From positions 186,001 to 250,000 of the forward strand of contig JAHLEZ010000028.1 of assembly GCA_020726505.1 (NCBI GenBank): a stretch of 64,000 bases of DNA, in the 5' to 3' direction. Position 1 is the stretch's first letter, and each line of letters opens with the position of its first letter. The notes under the pieces are model-generated. The model saw only the letters and a program-made list of their open reading frames with translations. It did no database searches and was not told where the DNA came from. This DNA is from Leptodontidium sp. MPI-SDFR-AT-0119. Its lineage: Eukaryota; Ascomycota; Leotiomycetes; Helotiales; Leptodontidiaceae. Shown one piece after another: positions 13,835 through 25,300 of the stretch. The position numbers and the translations under genes were made by a program.

Positions 13835-14090
13835 TATTAGTCTATAAGTCCTTATATAAGTATACTTTAGTCTAGAAAAGTAAGTGCGAGTTAAAGTTAA
13901 GGGTTAAAGCTTAACTGGACTAGTTTCGGTGGAGATTCGGTGGGGTTTCGTAGTATATAGTCTGGCTCTCCTCGCACTCTCTTAAAATATACACAGATTT
14001 TGAACTATATATTTATTACTCTGTCGCCATACTCGCATTAGAATATATTCACACATGCGGCGTGGTACATGAACCGGTACTGCACCGACA
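13835..14090 (+). repeat. 3' LTR of Copia-A copy 1 (256 bp)
   Basis: It matches 36816-37070 (same strand) and 28130-28378 (opposite strand). It ends GTACTGCACCGACA; its start TATTAGTC corresponds to TGTTAGTCC in a less mutated copy. The TG-to-TA change at the terminus is a RIP-type transition. Confidence 0.85.
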
Positions 14091-14406
14091 GTTAAAGACT
14101 TAAATAAAGTCTAAGACTAAATAGTCTAATAAATCACTATAAGTAATATTTGCCTAGAGGAATCAAAGAAGCTAAACTCAATCGAGATAAGCTCAAAATG
14201 GCTGCTACTGCCTTTAAGGGAGAGAAACTAGTAAGGAAATCTAATTATATTAAGTAAATAAATCCTTCTAGTCTATTCCTGGAAATTAACAGCTATATGC
14301 CTTATATTTCCGGTAAAGCTTCACCTCCGGACTAATCCTTATATTACGCTAGGGGTACCGAAGGAAGTAGTTCTGTATTAGCCCCCTATTCTCAAGAGCT
14401 AGCTGT

Positions 14407-14725
14407 TATAAGATTATATTAAGCATACAGCTTAGTATACAGCTCAACTACTTAGTAACTCGCATAAACCTCCGGCTTCTATGTGTTGAAGCCTCGGAAG
14501 CTTTAGCTTCCGGTAAGAGGTTATTTAGGGCTAAAATAGTGGCTGTCGGAAGCCTTGGCTTCCGTGTTTTGAACCTCGGAAGCTTTAGTTTCCGGCAATT
14601 CGCAAGCTAACACCTAATTAGGTTGTATAAGCGAATATATACGTAATTAGTTAGAGTAGTTATATAGACCTAGAAATCCCCCGTATAATAGAATTATCAT
14701 TCACACTAAGTATCACTTCTTTTTA
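14407..14725 (+). repeat. 5' LTR of Copia-C copy 1
   Basis: 319 bp. It contains alternating GGAAGC/GCTTCC motifs that can fold into hairpins (for example AAGCCTCGGAAGCTTTAGCT near 14490). It is about 90% or more identical by eye to 19520-19838 and to the two LTRs of copy 2. Confidence 0.9.
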
Positions 14726-14748
14726 GGTTATAAGCTCCCGACAGCACC
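14726..14748 (+). promoter_or_regulatory. Primer-binding site of the half-tRNA(iMet) type
   Basis: Directly after the LTR is GGTTATAAGCTCCCGACAG. Its complement contains GGGAGCTTATAACC, which apart from one transition matches the anticodon-loop region of initiator tRNA-Met (CTCATAAC). Use of an internally cut initiator tRNA as primer is established for Drosophila copia and yeast Ty5. Copy 2 keeps the unmutated GAGCTCATAACC at its equivalent site (51545-51556). Confidence 0.65.
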
Positions 14749-14749
14749 T

Positions 14750-15150
14750 CTTTTGATTCTACTTACTATACCTACTTACTATACCTCTTTAATTCTACTT
14801 ATTATACTTACCTACCTACTATACCTCTTTAATTCTACTTATATACTTTTATACTTACGGCTTTATACTTACGGTTCTATACCTCTATACTTCTATACCT
14901 CTATACCTTTATATTTACGGTTTTATACCTCTATACTTTTATATCTTTATACTTACGGTTCTATACCTCTATACCTTTATACCTTTATACTTACAGTTTT
15001 ATATCTCTATATTTCTATATCTTTATATCTCTATACCTCTATACCTTTATACTTACGTTATACCTCTATACCTTCATACTTACGGTTCTATACCTCTATA
15101 CCTACGGCTCTATACCTCCATACCTACATTATACCTCCATACCTACGTAG
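14750..15150. repeat. Irregular TATACCTC/TATACTTA microsatellite tract in Copia-C
   Basis: Several dozen degenerate copies of an 8-10 bp unit (CTATACCT, ACTTACGG) lie between the primer-binding site and pol. The same tract is in copy 2 at 51130-51535, so it belongs to the family and did not arise at this site. The open frame across it is an effect of the repeat and not a gene. Confidence 0.85.
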
Positions 15151-15649
15151 CTCTCTTATTAGCTGGCCTAACTACACAATCTCTATATATAACAAACTAA
15201 ATATCTTTAATATTTATTAATAAATACTCTTCAAACTCTTAATAAATACAACTTATATACTAGTAAATTTACCTTATAAACTTTAGAGCTTTTAGATTAG
15301 TTATCCTTAGTTTATAAAAACTAATAAAATAAAAAAAACGTGACTTAAATAATAATACTTTAAAGCTTCTTAAGTAATAATAAGCATTTTACCTTATAAA
15401 TTTGTCACAATATCTTTAAGATATATATTAACTAATATCGGAAGTTTTAAATTAACTAAAATAACTCAAAAAAAAAATACTTAAAAAATACCTCTTTGAA
15501 ACTTAAAATCTAATAAAAATATTTATAAAACAAATAAAATGAGTTTATATAAGACAAATATGCCTCTAGAAACTCAAAATATAACTTATAATAATAATAA
15601 TAATATAAATACCTAATAATTTAATAATATAAGTGTAAATAATTAATTA

Positions 15650-17015
15650 AATATATTTGTACTTAATATAGCTATAACTAAATATATATATTGTAACTTA
15701 TTATATTTCAGTGATTTTAAATTATGTAATAAAACCGTAAGTTAGGGAAAAGCAAAGTAAATACAAATAAAAGGATTTAGTAATATATATATTAAATCGA
15801 ATATTAATAATCAAATATATATACTTAAAAATTGCCTTTATATGCCAGAATTAAGAATAAACCTAATAAGTCAGAGTCAATTAAATAGACAATATTATAG
15901 TATCTTTAATAATACTTGTACTTATATTAAAAATAATAATAATCAAACTATAATAAAAGGAACAAAAACAAATAGTTTATATATACTTGATATTACACCT
16001 TATAAAAATAATAATAATAATAATAATACCCAGATATTAGCTACAACTGAGAATAAAAGTATTAATAAATTAGATCTTTATATAAAGCTAGGTCACATAA
16101 GCTTAAAATACTTAGATAAAATAATTGAATATACTTATGGATATAATAATATTATATTTAATTTAATAATAAATAATCAAATATTAAACTGTGAGACTTG
16201 CCTTAAGGGAAAATTCACTAATAAAATTAATAAAATAACTAGTAATAAAGTCTTTGACTTATTATAGAAAGTGGCTAGTGACTTATGTGGTCTTATTACA
16301 CTTATAACTTATAATAAATATAAATATATTATAACTTTCTTAGAATTTAAGACTAAATATCTTGAAATAAAATTACTAAGAAATAAATATAAAGTATTTA
16401 ATGCTTTTGTTGAATATAAAAATAAAAATGAAAATAATAATAATAATAAACGTATAAATATTTTTGTAACTAATAGCGGTGGGGAATATATTAATAATAA
16501 ATTTAAAGAATATCTCATAAATCATGGAATAACTCATCAATTAGCCCCTGTATATACAAAAGAACCAAATGGTGCAATAGAACGTATAAACCGCACTATA
16601 CTAAATAAAGTTAAGTGTTTATTAACATTCACTAATTTACTTAATTATTTATAAGAGGAAGCTATAATCACGGCTATATACTTATATAATAGAACTCCGT
16701 ATTTGGCAATAAACTATAAAACCCCTTATAAACTAAGATATAATAAAATACTAGATATTACTTATATTAAAACATTTAGATTTATATACTTTTATAAAAA
16801 TAAAAGAATTATATAACTAAACTAGAACTAAAAGTAAATATAAGTAATATTAATTAGATTTAATTATCTTTTATATAAAGTCTTAGATATTATAACTAAA
16901 AAGGCTCTTTAGGTAAGAGATATTAACATCATTGACAATAATTTATAAATAATCCTAAAATAAATATACAAGACCTTATAAATAGTAATAATAATAATAA
17001 TAACAATAACAATAC

Positions 17016-17049
<34 letters not shown>

Positions 17050-17071
17050 TAAACAATAACAATAAATAATA

Positions 17072-17103
<32 letters not shown>

Positions 17104-19127
17104 TACTAATATAATAATAATTAATAATAATATAATATAATAATAATAATAATAATATAATAATATAATAATATAATAATAAGAATATAATATAATAATA
17201 ATAAATAATAAAATAATAATAATAATCATAACTAATAAGAATAATAATAATAATAATAATATAATACTAATATATAATCATATCATAATAATAATAATAA
17301 TAATCATAAAATAACAAAACAATAATAATAAGGAAAATAATAATAAAGGATAATACTAGATAAGGATAATACTAATAATATAGAATTATAAGAAGTAATA
17401 ATACTAATAATAATTATAATAATATTTACTAGACGGATTAGGCCGCTAAAGAATAACTTTCTTTAAGTTGTAATAAATAACTCTCTAAATATAGCTCTAA
17501 TAAGTAACTCTATAGAAAATGAAGAAGACTTAGTTCTTATACTAATATTAATAATGAACTTAATATATATAAATAGGCTATAAATAGTTCTAATAAAGAG
17601 AGTTAGTTAAAATTTATGAAATTAGAAATAAACGAATTAGAGTTATAAAATACGTGGGATTTAGTAGAATTACTACTAAATAAAACCTATTTAAGAGGTA
17701 GATGGGTTTATAAAATAAAAACAGACCTAAATAATAATATTATAAAATATAAATCAAGATAGGTGTAAAGGCTTTAATTAAGTATTAGGCCTTAATTACT
17801 TAGAAACCTTTTTAGCTACTTATAGACCTAAATCTTATAGATTAATATTTATACTAGCTATGTCTAATAAATGGAAGCTATTACAATATAATGTAAAAAA
17901 TGCTTTTGTATATACTAAAATAGACGCTAAAATATATATAGAACAACCTATAGGTCGAGAAAGATATTATAATAATAAAAGTAATAAATATGAGCTAATA
18001 AATAAAGATAATACCTTTATAAATAACTTATAGAAGCTATTTTATAAACTAAATAAAGCCTTATATAGATTAAAACAATCACCTAGACTATAGTATAAAC
18101 ACTTATTAGATGCTCTCACTAAATTAGGTTTTAAAGTATTACCTTATAATAAAACTATATTTATTTATAATAAACTTAAAATAATTATAATCTGTCATGT
18201 AGACGATTTAATATTCACAGGGCCTAATAATAATATTATAATTAATATAGTTAAAGAACTAACTAAGACTATAAAAATAAAATATATAAGTGAAGTATAT
18301 TAATTCTTTAACATAGAAATAAAACTAGACTATAATAATTAATTAGTACATATAAATTAGAATAAATACCTAAAATCGTTATTACAACGATTTAATAAAG
18401 CTAACTTAAACCCTGTTACTATACTAGTAGAAGTAGGAGTTAGATTAGATAAAGCAATAGATATAACTAATAAAGATGACTTATAATTATATTAACAACA
18501 AGTAGGCTCTTTAATATAATTAACTATTAAAACTAAACCTAATATAGTATATGTTATAAATAGATGTACTAGATATATGGCTAATCCTGATTTAACTCAT
18601 TTCAGAGCTTTAGATCGAATATAGAAATACCTTAATAAATACCCTAATATCAGTACCTATTATAATTGTAATAAACCTTTCCTAGAACTATTAAGATATA
18701 CTAATGCCGATTAGGGAGGAGATATTAGCTCCCGAAAGAGTACTAGTGGCTTTTTGTTTCTAGTAAATAACTGTATTATTAGTTAGCTTAGTATACTTCA
18801 AAAAACAGTAGCTTTATTAAGCTATAAAGCTGAATATATAGCTTTAAAGAAGTAATAAAAGAAATACTATACTTGTATAACTTAATAAACTACTTTAATA
18901 AATTCCTTAATAACAAAATAACACTTATACCCAAGCTATTAACAGATAGCGAATCCGCTTTAAAATTAGCTAATAACCCTGAATTTTATAAAAGAAGTAA
19001 ATATATTAATATAAGCTATTATTTTATACGAAATGAAATAGCTAATAATAAACTAGACCTATTATATATTAATACTATAGTTCAATTGGCTAATGGCTTT
19101 ATAAAAGGTTTAAATAATAATAAATAA
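15650..19127 (+). pseudogene. Copia-C pol (GAG-pre-integrase, integrase, RT, RNase H), decayed
   Basis: From 15842 a segment of about 140 codons holds the pre-integrase zinc motif (KLGHISLKYL, then NCETCLKGKF). The integrase core follows: ASDLCG near 16275, VTNSGGEY near 16470 (D read as N) and PNGAIERINRT near 16567. After a broken AAT-repeat stretch comes reverse transcriptase from about 17640, with VKNAFVYTKI and an intact HVDDLIFTG box at 18196-18222. RNase H ends the frame (STSGFLFLV; LLTDSESALKLANN from 18937, after a frame shift near 18855). Asn codons (AAT) are heavily over-represented. The element cannot make a full polyprotein. Confidence 0.88.
16985..17430. repeat. (AAT)n microsatellite between integrase and RT of Copia-C
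   Basis: About 450 bp of AAT/AATA units. In the sense strand AAT reads Asn, so this corresponds to an Asn-rich linker that has expanded. Copy 2 has the equivalent, shorter tract at 49135-49310 (minus strand). Confidence 0.9.
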
Positions 19128-19194
19128 CTAAATTTTATAAGTACTTTAAATCTAAGGCCTAATATATAATAAATTAAAATATAAAAACCTATAA

Positions 19195-19450
19195 ATATAT
19201 AAAATACATAAATAAATAAAATACATAAATAAAATAAAATATATAAATAAAATAAAATACACAAATAAAATAAAATATATAAATAAAATACATAAATAAA
19301 ATACCTAAATAAAATACATAAATAAAAATACATAAATAAAATAAATACATAAATAAAATATATAAATAAAATATATAAATAAAATATATAAATAAAATAT
19401 ATAAATAAAATAAAATACATAAATAAAATAATAATAAAATATATAAAATA
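19195..19450. repeat. (AAATAAAATACAT)-like minisatellite before the Copia-C 3' LTR
   Basis: A 10-15 bp unit based on ATAAATAAAATACA repeats with small changes. A shorter relative is at 45800-45915 in copy 2. It is non-coding; frames open across it are repeat artefacts. Confidence 0.85.
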
Positions 19451-19519
19451 TATATATAAGAAATATAAAATATAAGATAAGATATAAATAAATGAATTAT
19501 AATATATCTTATAGGAGGC

Positions 19520-19838
19520 TATAAGATTATATTAAGTATATAGCTTAGTATATAGCTTAACTACCTAGTAACTCGTATAAACCTCCGGCTTCTATGTATT
19601 AAAGCCTCAAAAGCTTTAGCTTCCGGTAAGAGGTTATTTAGGGCTAAAACAGTGGCTGTCGGAAGCCTTGGCTTTCGTGTTTTGAACCTCGGAAGCTCTA
19701 GTTTCCGGCAATTCGCAAGCCAACACCTAATTAGGTTGTATAAGCGAATATACACGTGATTAGCTAGAGTAGTTATATAGACCTAGAAATCCCCCGTACA
19801 ATAGAATTATCATTCACACCAAGTATCACTTCTTTTCA
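19520..19838 (+). repeat. 3' LTR of Copia-C copy 1
   Basis: 319 bp, preceded by the purine run TAGGAGGC. It ends CTTCTTTTCA, followed by the GCTGT duplication at 19839-19843. Confidence 0.92.
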
Positions 19839-20665
19839 GCTGTAAAATACTATGAAAAGTTAGACTACTTTGAGACTTAAAGCCAAAAAGCTCTAAGGGC
19901 ACTAAAGTCGATAATATCGCTAGAAAATCAAGAGCGATTTAAAGACAAAAATACGGCCAAAAAGCTGTGGAACACTATTTAGGCTACTTTCAGCTAATTA
20001 ACGTTAGAGCTAGTTAGTCGTTATATAAACTAAATCGTCGACTCTAATTACAGCTCTTATAAAAGCATAGACGAATATACTAGCGCAATCTAATCAAGCG
20101 CTATATACCTGAAACAGCTAGACTATGAGATTCCTAAGCCTGTAATAACTAGCCTAATACTAAAAGGCTTACCGAGCTCTTTTGACGCCTTTTTGTCTCG
20201 TAAATACGAGAAAATGTCAAGTGATCTTAAGAATATCAATATTGACGGTTTAATTAACGACTTAATTTCGGAAGAAGCTCGCATAGGCGCTAACGCTGAC
20301 CTTAACGTTAATAAAGCTTCTAAAGGCGGTAGAGGTAATAATAGAAAATACTATAATAAATACAAGATCACGGGACATATAGAGTCTACGTGTTAAGTCA
20401 AACACCCGGAGCTAAAGCCTAATTCGGAAAATCCGAATAAAAAGCCTAATAAGGCTAAAAAGGCTAAGGAGTCAAAAGGCGAGCAGAAAACAGAGTCTAG
20501 TAAGGCTATTATGACCGTATCTAAGACTAATTCGCCGCCAAATAAGTATATAACGGCTAGAAAGCCTATAAGGGCAAATAATAAGCCTAAAATGCAGCTT
20601 GAACTTGCCCTACTTATAAGTACTTTTATAAATACTGTAGTAGAGGACTTAAGTGAATCTGATTC

Positions 20666-20810
20666 TGTCGGGAGACTAGGCTCAGGTAAAGTGGTACAGC
20701 TCAAAATGATCATAAAAATGCCTCTTGAATTGTACGAAGGGAGGGAAGGTTGGCCAGGCCAACCGACCTCCCTTATATGCTCGGTAAGCGAGCACGTGAT
20801 TGTTCCGACA
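20666..20810. repeat. Left LTR of TRIM-B
   Basis: 145 bp, includes the palindromic block GGTTGGCCAGGCCAACC and a CACGTG box near its right end. Confidence 0.9.
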
Positions 20811-21335
20811 CTGGCAATCTTTCTCTTGTCATTAGATTATACGGAACAATCAATCCACCAGCTTAGCCCTTCTTTACGGCTTCGTACGAATAAATCAAGG
20901 AAAAAAACAAGCCCGCATATGCCTTCCTCAAGTGAAGCGTCCTCTTCCCAAGTATAGCCTTTATCCTAAGTAAAGCGTTCTTCCCTCAGATATGAAACGA
21001 GCCCGAGTTATCGAGACAGTAAAGGTGTCAGCTCCGCGACAGTAAAGGTGTCAGCTCCGCGACAGTAAAGGTGTCAGCTCCGTACGACACTTGGCCAAGT
21101 GTCGCAGTTGTTTCAGCAGTAAGGTGCTAGCTTTATGCGATCGGGAGGGAGTATTATCGCAATTGTCGTGGCAGAAAGGTGCCAGCTCGTACGACTTAGA
21201 AGAAGTCGTAATTGTCGTGGTAGTAAGGTACCAGCTCCGTAAGCTGGTCGTACGAAGGGTGACGGCTTCGTACGAGAAGAAGGAGAAGTCGAGTACTCAG
21301 CGAAGAGCTCGAGAGAGGAGGAGGGTTGTTTGTAT

Positions 21336-21765
21336 CGTACGAGGGGTGGCGTCTCGTACGGAGGGTGCAGAGCTCAGCGAAGAGCTCGCAAAGGGAGGAG
21401 TGTTGTTTTGTATTGTACGAGGGGTGGCGTCTCGTACGGAGGGTGCAGAGCTCAGCGAAGAGCTCGCAAAGGGAGGAGTGTTGTTTTGTATTGTACGAGG
21501 GGTGGCGTCTCGTACGGAGGGTGCAGAGCTCAGCGAAGAGCTCGCAAAGGGAGGAGTGTTGTTTGTATCGTACGAGGGGTGGCGTCTCGTACGGAGGGTG
21601 CAGAGCTCAGCGAAGAGCTCGCAAAGGGAGGAGTGTTGTTTTGTATTGTACGAGGGGTGGCGTCTCGTACGGAGGGTGCAGAGCTCAGCGAAGAGCTCGC
21701 AAAGGGAGGAGTGTTGTTTGTATCGTACGAGGGGTGGCGTCTCGTACGGAGGGTGCAGAGCTCGT
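21336..21765. repeat. Tandem array of six 77/78-bp units in TRIM-B
   Basis: Units begin with the TGTACGA/CGTACGA motif at 21336, 21414, 21492, 21569, 21647 and 21724, giving periods of 78, 78, 77, 78 and 77. Each unit contains GTGGCGTCTCGTACGGAGGG and GAGCTCAGCGAAGAGCTC (dyad GAGCTC..GAGCTC). The unit has no stop codon on the plus strand, so all three plus frames stay open for 160-230 codons. Because 77-bp units shift the frame, protein coding is unlikely. Confidence 0.93.
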
Positions 21766-22204
21766 ACGACTTAAAAGAAGTCGTAATTGTCGTGGTAGTA
21801 AGGTACCAGCTCCGTACGACGTAGAGGAAGTCGCAATTGTCGTAGTAGTAAGGTACCAGCTTATTCGTCCAAAGATTTCCTAGTCCGTATGACTTCTTCG
21901 CGAAGAAGGAGATCTCGATAAAAGACGTGATGGACGTAGGTTCAGGAGCCGTACTCTCGATACAGCGGTTCGACTAGTGAGTCTGTACTTCCCCAAAACC
22001 CTCGAATATCCTAAGGTATACTTCGCACGAGGCCGATTTCTCCACGAAGGATAAGCGCCAGACTCATACGAATTATCTCCTAAAATACCCCTTAGCATAA
22101 GTTCGTACGAAGCCGATTTCTCCACGAAGGATAAGCGCCAGATTCGTACGACCTATCTCTTCTAGATACCTAGTTAATGTATAGCCATATTGACTATTCA
22201 TGAA

Positions 22205-22349
22205 TGTCGGGAGACTAGGCTCAGGTAAAGTGGTACAGCTCAAAATGATCATAAAAATGCCTCTTGAATTGTACGAAGGGAGGGAAGGTTGGCCAGGCCA
22301 ACCGACCTCCCTTATATGCTCGGTAAGCGAGCACGTGATTGTTCCGACA
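22205..22349. repeat. Right LTR of TRIM-B
   Basis: 145 bp, same as 20666-20810 in every position I compared. Confidence 0.9.
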
Positions 22350-22354
22350 GATTC

Positions 22355-25300
22355 CGACTAATTAGAACGTGATATTACAAATCAAGTTTTTAGAACAGTT
22401 TATAATTACAGACTAGTTCTAGACTCCGGTGCTAGCGAGCACTATACGCCTAATAAGGGATGGCTTCTTAATTATAAGCCTACTCTTTCAAAAACGGTTA
22501 TAATAGCCAATAGCGACGTATTACTAGTAATAGGCACGGGAGATATCCCTATTAAGGGCGATAATAGCTTAGAAGTAGTTATATAGCGGGTAAACTATGT
22601 CACATTTTGACTATTTACATGCCTCACTCGTCTAAAGGCAGAGTGAGAGTAGGTTTATATACATGAGGGAGAGCTTCGAGAGCTTTCTATGTGTTTACAA
22701 ATCAAGGCTTCTAGAGCCTTCGGTATCCACGTGATTCTTGGATCACATGATTTCCAACAAACTATATTCCGGGGCTAAAAACGACCCTATTAAGCTCACG
22801 GGAGATGACTAAGAAAGGCTGGTTAATTAACTTCACCGAGAATAGTGCTTTATTAAAGTATAAAAAAGGCTAATTAGAGGTTAAATGGGACTATAACGCC
22901 TATTACGTTCAAGCGGAAGTTAACTACGACGTCTTAGAGCCTGTAATATATCAGGTAGACTCAAATACGCCGCTAGACCTTTATTATAAGAGGCTAGTAC
23001 ATATAAATAAAGAGTCGATTCTTACAACGATCGAGAAAAGCCATAAATTAAAGAAAATCCGACAAAAAGACGTAGAGTTAGCCGACTGTAACGCTTGTAA
23101 TAGCGGCAAAATGCACGTAATCGGCAGTAAAAAGCCTATATTAGACGCGCCACCCTTGACTATATTCGATATTAATATCGCAGGGCCTTTTAAAATCAAA
23201 GGACTTAAAGGAGAGCGCTATATCCTCATAATTACGTATAAAGGATCACGAGTTATATAGTTATATGCTTTAAAACTCAAAACCGACGCCTATAACGTTT
23301 TAATCGACTTTTGTAATATAATTAATAATTAATTTAATAGTCAAAATAGCGTCAAATATAAATTTATAGTGAATATTAAAGCTTTTAAGCTTAATAACGC
23401 AGGGGAGTTTAAGTCTAATAAATAGACACTTTTTTGTAAGTAAAAAGGGTATATTTGTGAATACACTAGCCCTTATTCCCCTTCCTAAAACAAGATAGCC
23501 GAAAGGTTAAATAAATACTTAATAAAACGGCTAATTAGCGTTTGTAAGGCTAAGAGGATACCCTTGTTTTTATGGCTATATATATTACAAAGGATAGCTT
23601 ATATTAAGAATTAGTTATATAACTCCGTCATAAAGAAGACGCCTTTTAAAGCTCTATGCAGTAAATTACCGACAATTAATTATATTCGCATACTAGGCTC
23701 TTTAACCTACGTACTTGAGAATAAAAGAGCTCATAAGCTAGCTAATAAATCCGACAGGGGTATCCTTGTAGGGTTTGAGTCTTCTAATAACTACTTAGTT
23801 TATTTACTAAGTAAAAGAGCCGTTATAAGCTCTAAAAACGTCCTAATTAAAGAGGATTTAATCCTTAAGGACGATATAACAGAGGAAACCGAATTCGACT
23901 ACACAGTCGAAACACTTGAAGAGTTTGAAGGCGCTAGTAATAATACTATTAAGCCAATAAGTAGTATTAACGACGAAATACTTAAAGAAGGTAATATAAG
24001 CGAAAAGTCGCCTATTGACTAATTAGAAGGCGAGAAAACGGATTTTGAAGACGAATCCGACTTATTTGCACAAGAGCTTCCTTAAACGCTAAAAGTTAAT
24101 AAAAGGCCTAATATGGCTAGCCCGGAAATGCCTAAAGCGCCTATTAAAAGGCCTAGAAAGGATTATTCGAGCTGGGAGCCTAACGTCGTAACTAGAAACG
24201 CTAGTGCCGCCAAAGACTCTAATAACTCTGCGGAAAATCAGCCAGTAATACAATTAAGCTCTAATACGGCTATTCGCCAGCTAAACAACTGGTTGATCGA
24301 AGAGGAAAAAGAAGCTTTTTCTGTCTATAAAGACGCTAAGAGACTAGCTTCTATGGCTCTAATAAGCTCTAAAATAGACGAAGATCTAGAAATGGGGCTA
24401 ATAAAGCTACCTGAAGAGCTAAAGGCTGATAAAATCGTTATTAAACGAGAAAAAGGCCTTCAAATCTATGAGCCTAAAAGCCTTAAAGAGGCTATAGCCT
24501 CTCCGTATAAGGACTACTAGCTAAAAGCCATAGAAAAAGAAGCCAATTCGCTAGAAAGTCACGAGACTTAGGAAATAGTGCCACAAGACGCTAGCAAGGC
24601 TTATAAGCCTTTAAAAACGAGGTGGGTGTATAAAATCAAAGAATCACCTAATTACTCCGAATTCAAAGTTAGATTCGTCGCTAAAGGGTTCGAGCAACTC
24701 TATAGCCTTAACTACGTAGACACGTTTACTAGCGTAGTAAAACAAATGGCTTAGCGACTAATATTCGCCCTAGCGGTCCTTTACAGTTAGGTTATATAGA
24801 AAGTTAATATAATATCGGCTTTTACACAGAGTAATATTGACGTAAACACTCTGTATATTGTACCCCCAGAGGGTATAAACGCCCAAAAATACGCTAGTAA
24901 ACTACTCCTACTCAATAAAGCCTTATACTGGCTAAAACAGTCAGCTAGGCTCTGGTTTATTACGCTAAAAGAAGTCTTAGTCAAAAAACTTGGCTTTCAA
25001 GCCTTGACTACCGAAAGTTGTATCCTAATTAATAAGGAGCAACAGCTTATAGTCTCTATTTACGTAGACGACTTAGTAATAATTGGCCCAAACGTCGATA
25101 ATATTAAATCCTTTATTCTAGAGCTTAAAAAGCTCTTTAAATTAAAGGATTTGGGGCTAATAAAGGACTACTTGGGCATAAATATCGAGTATGACCTAGA
25201 CAAAGGTTATATGAAGTTATATTAAGAGAGCTATATTAAGAAAGTACTAGCGCGGTTTAATATAACCGATTATAAGCCTAAAGATACACTAATAGATTTA

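Larger units (their letters stand above)
9541..14090 (+). mobile_element. Copia-type LTR retrotransposon, family A, copy 1 (3' part: integrase, RT, RNase H, 3' LTR)
   Basis: The integrase core runs from about 9570 (INEATGFSAAKLL; VVYDYGTNFNFKEF). A solo LTR at 10012-10178 splits it. Rejoining across one copy of the ATCCC duplication restores GLIP/TLLVFGAY. Reverse transcriptase continues to about 11420 and keeps an IDDTLILGN box with both Asp codons (11391-11396). RNase H is at about 11800-12350, with TSELYTIVA and IYTDSLSLYK visible. The region 12350-13834 is non-coding. The 3' LTR is 13835-14090. Order integrase before RT is the Copia order. Dozens of stops make it dead. The 5' half was not identified; related LTRs and gag are at 27147-28378 and 36816-41153. 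Confidence 0.8.
14407..19838 (+). mobile_element. Copia-type LTR retrotransposon, family C, copy 1 (5432 bp, complete)
   Basis: The two LTRs are 319 bp each (14407-14725 and 19520-19838), with target duplication GCTGT at 14402-14406 and 19839-19843. The LTR termini read TATAAG and TTTTCA; the 5' terminus was probably TGTAAG before a G-to-A change, and all four LTRs in the window share the altered form. The internal region holds microsatellites, a decayed Copia pol, and a minisatellite before the 3' LTR. It lies inside Copia-B gag, so it is younger than that element. Copy 2 is at 45412-51875 on the minus strand. Confidence 0.94.
14198..20665 (+). pseudogene. Copia-B Gag, split by Copia-C
   Basis: The exon-like pieces are 14198-14401 and 19844-20665. 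The start codon ATG at 14198 opens MAATAFKGEKL, then SLFLEINSYMPYI, as in fungal Copia Gag proteins of the UBN2/DUF4219 type. The second piece holds SRKYEKMSSDL, a long helical stretch, and one zinc knuckle near 20350-20396 in which the first two Cys read Tyr (KYYNKYKITGHIESTC). A lysine/asparagine-rich linker follows. A Trp codon is now TAA near 14255, and others follow. Removing the inserts restores a continuous frame except for such stops. Confidence 0.78.
20666..22349. mobile_element. TRIM-B: young non-coding LTR element with internal 78-bp array (1684 bp)
   Basis: The LTRs at 20666-20810 and 22205-22349 are 145 bp and identical as far as I can read them. They begin TGTCGGGAGACTAGG and end GTGATTGTTCCGACA. 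The duplication GATTC is at 20661-20665 and 22350-22354. The 1394-bp internal part carries no Gag or Pol signature. It has three copies of a 23-bp unit (CGACAGTAAAGGTGTCAGCT...) at about 21016-21085, two or three AGTCGTAATTGTCGTGGTAG units, and the six-copy 78-bp array. Base composition is balanced and there is no RIP bias, unlike the surroundings. It is either very recent or below the length at which RIP acts efficiently. Confidence 0.92.

Noticed and set aside
14753..15220. 155-codon Tyr/Leu-rich frame
   Set aside because: It lies on the TATACC-type microsatellite of Copia-C and is a composition artefact.
16909..17229. 106-codon Ile/Tyr-rich minus-strand frame
   Set aside because: Reverse reading of the (AAT)n tract.
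19082..19420. 112-codon Phe/Tyr/Ile-rich minus-strand frame resembling a membrane protein
   Set aside because: Reverse reading of the ATAAATAAAATACA minisatellite.
19561..19755. 64-codon frame found in both Copia-C copies (also 45495-45689)
   Set aside because: It lies inside the LTR on the strand opposite to transcription; its recurrence only reflects LTR copies.
21336..21765. Regular repeats that could suggest a CRISPR array
   Set aside because: The units are contiguous 78-bp tandem copies without unique spacers, in a eukaryotic LTR element.
21091..21883. Three overlapping plus-strand frames of 164-227 codons with repeated peptide units
   Set aside because: They arise because the 77/78-bp unit has no stop in any plus frame; the mixed period shifts frames and there is no recognisable domain.
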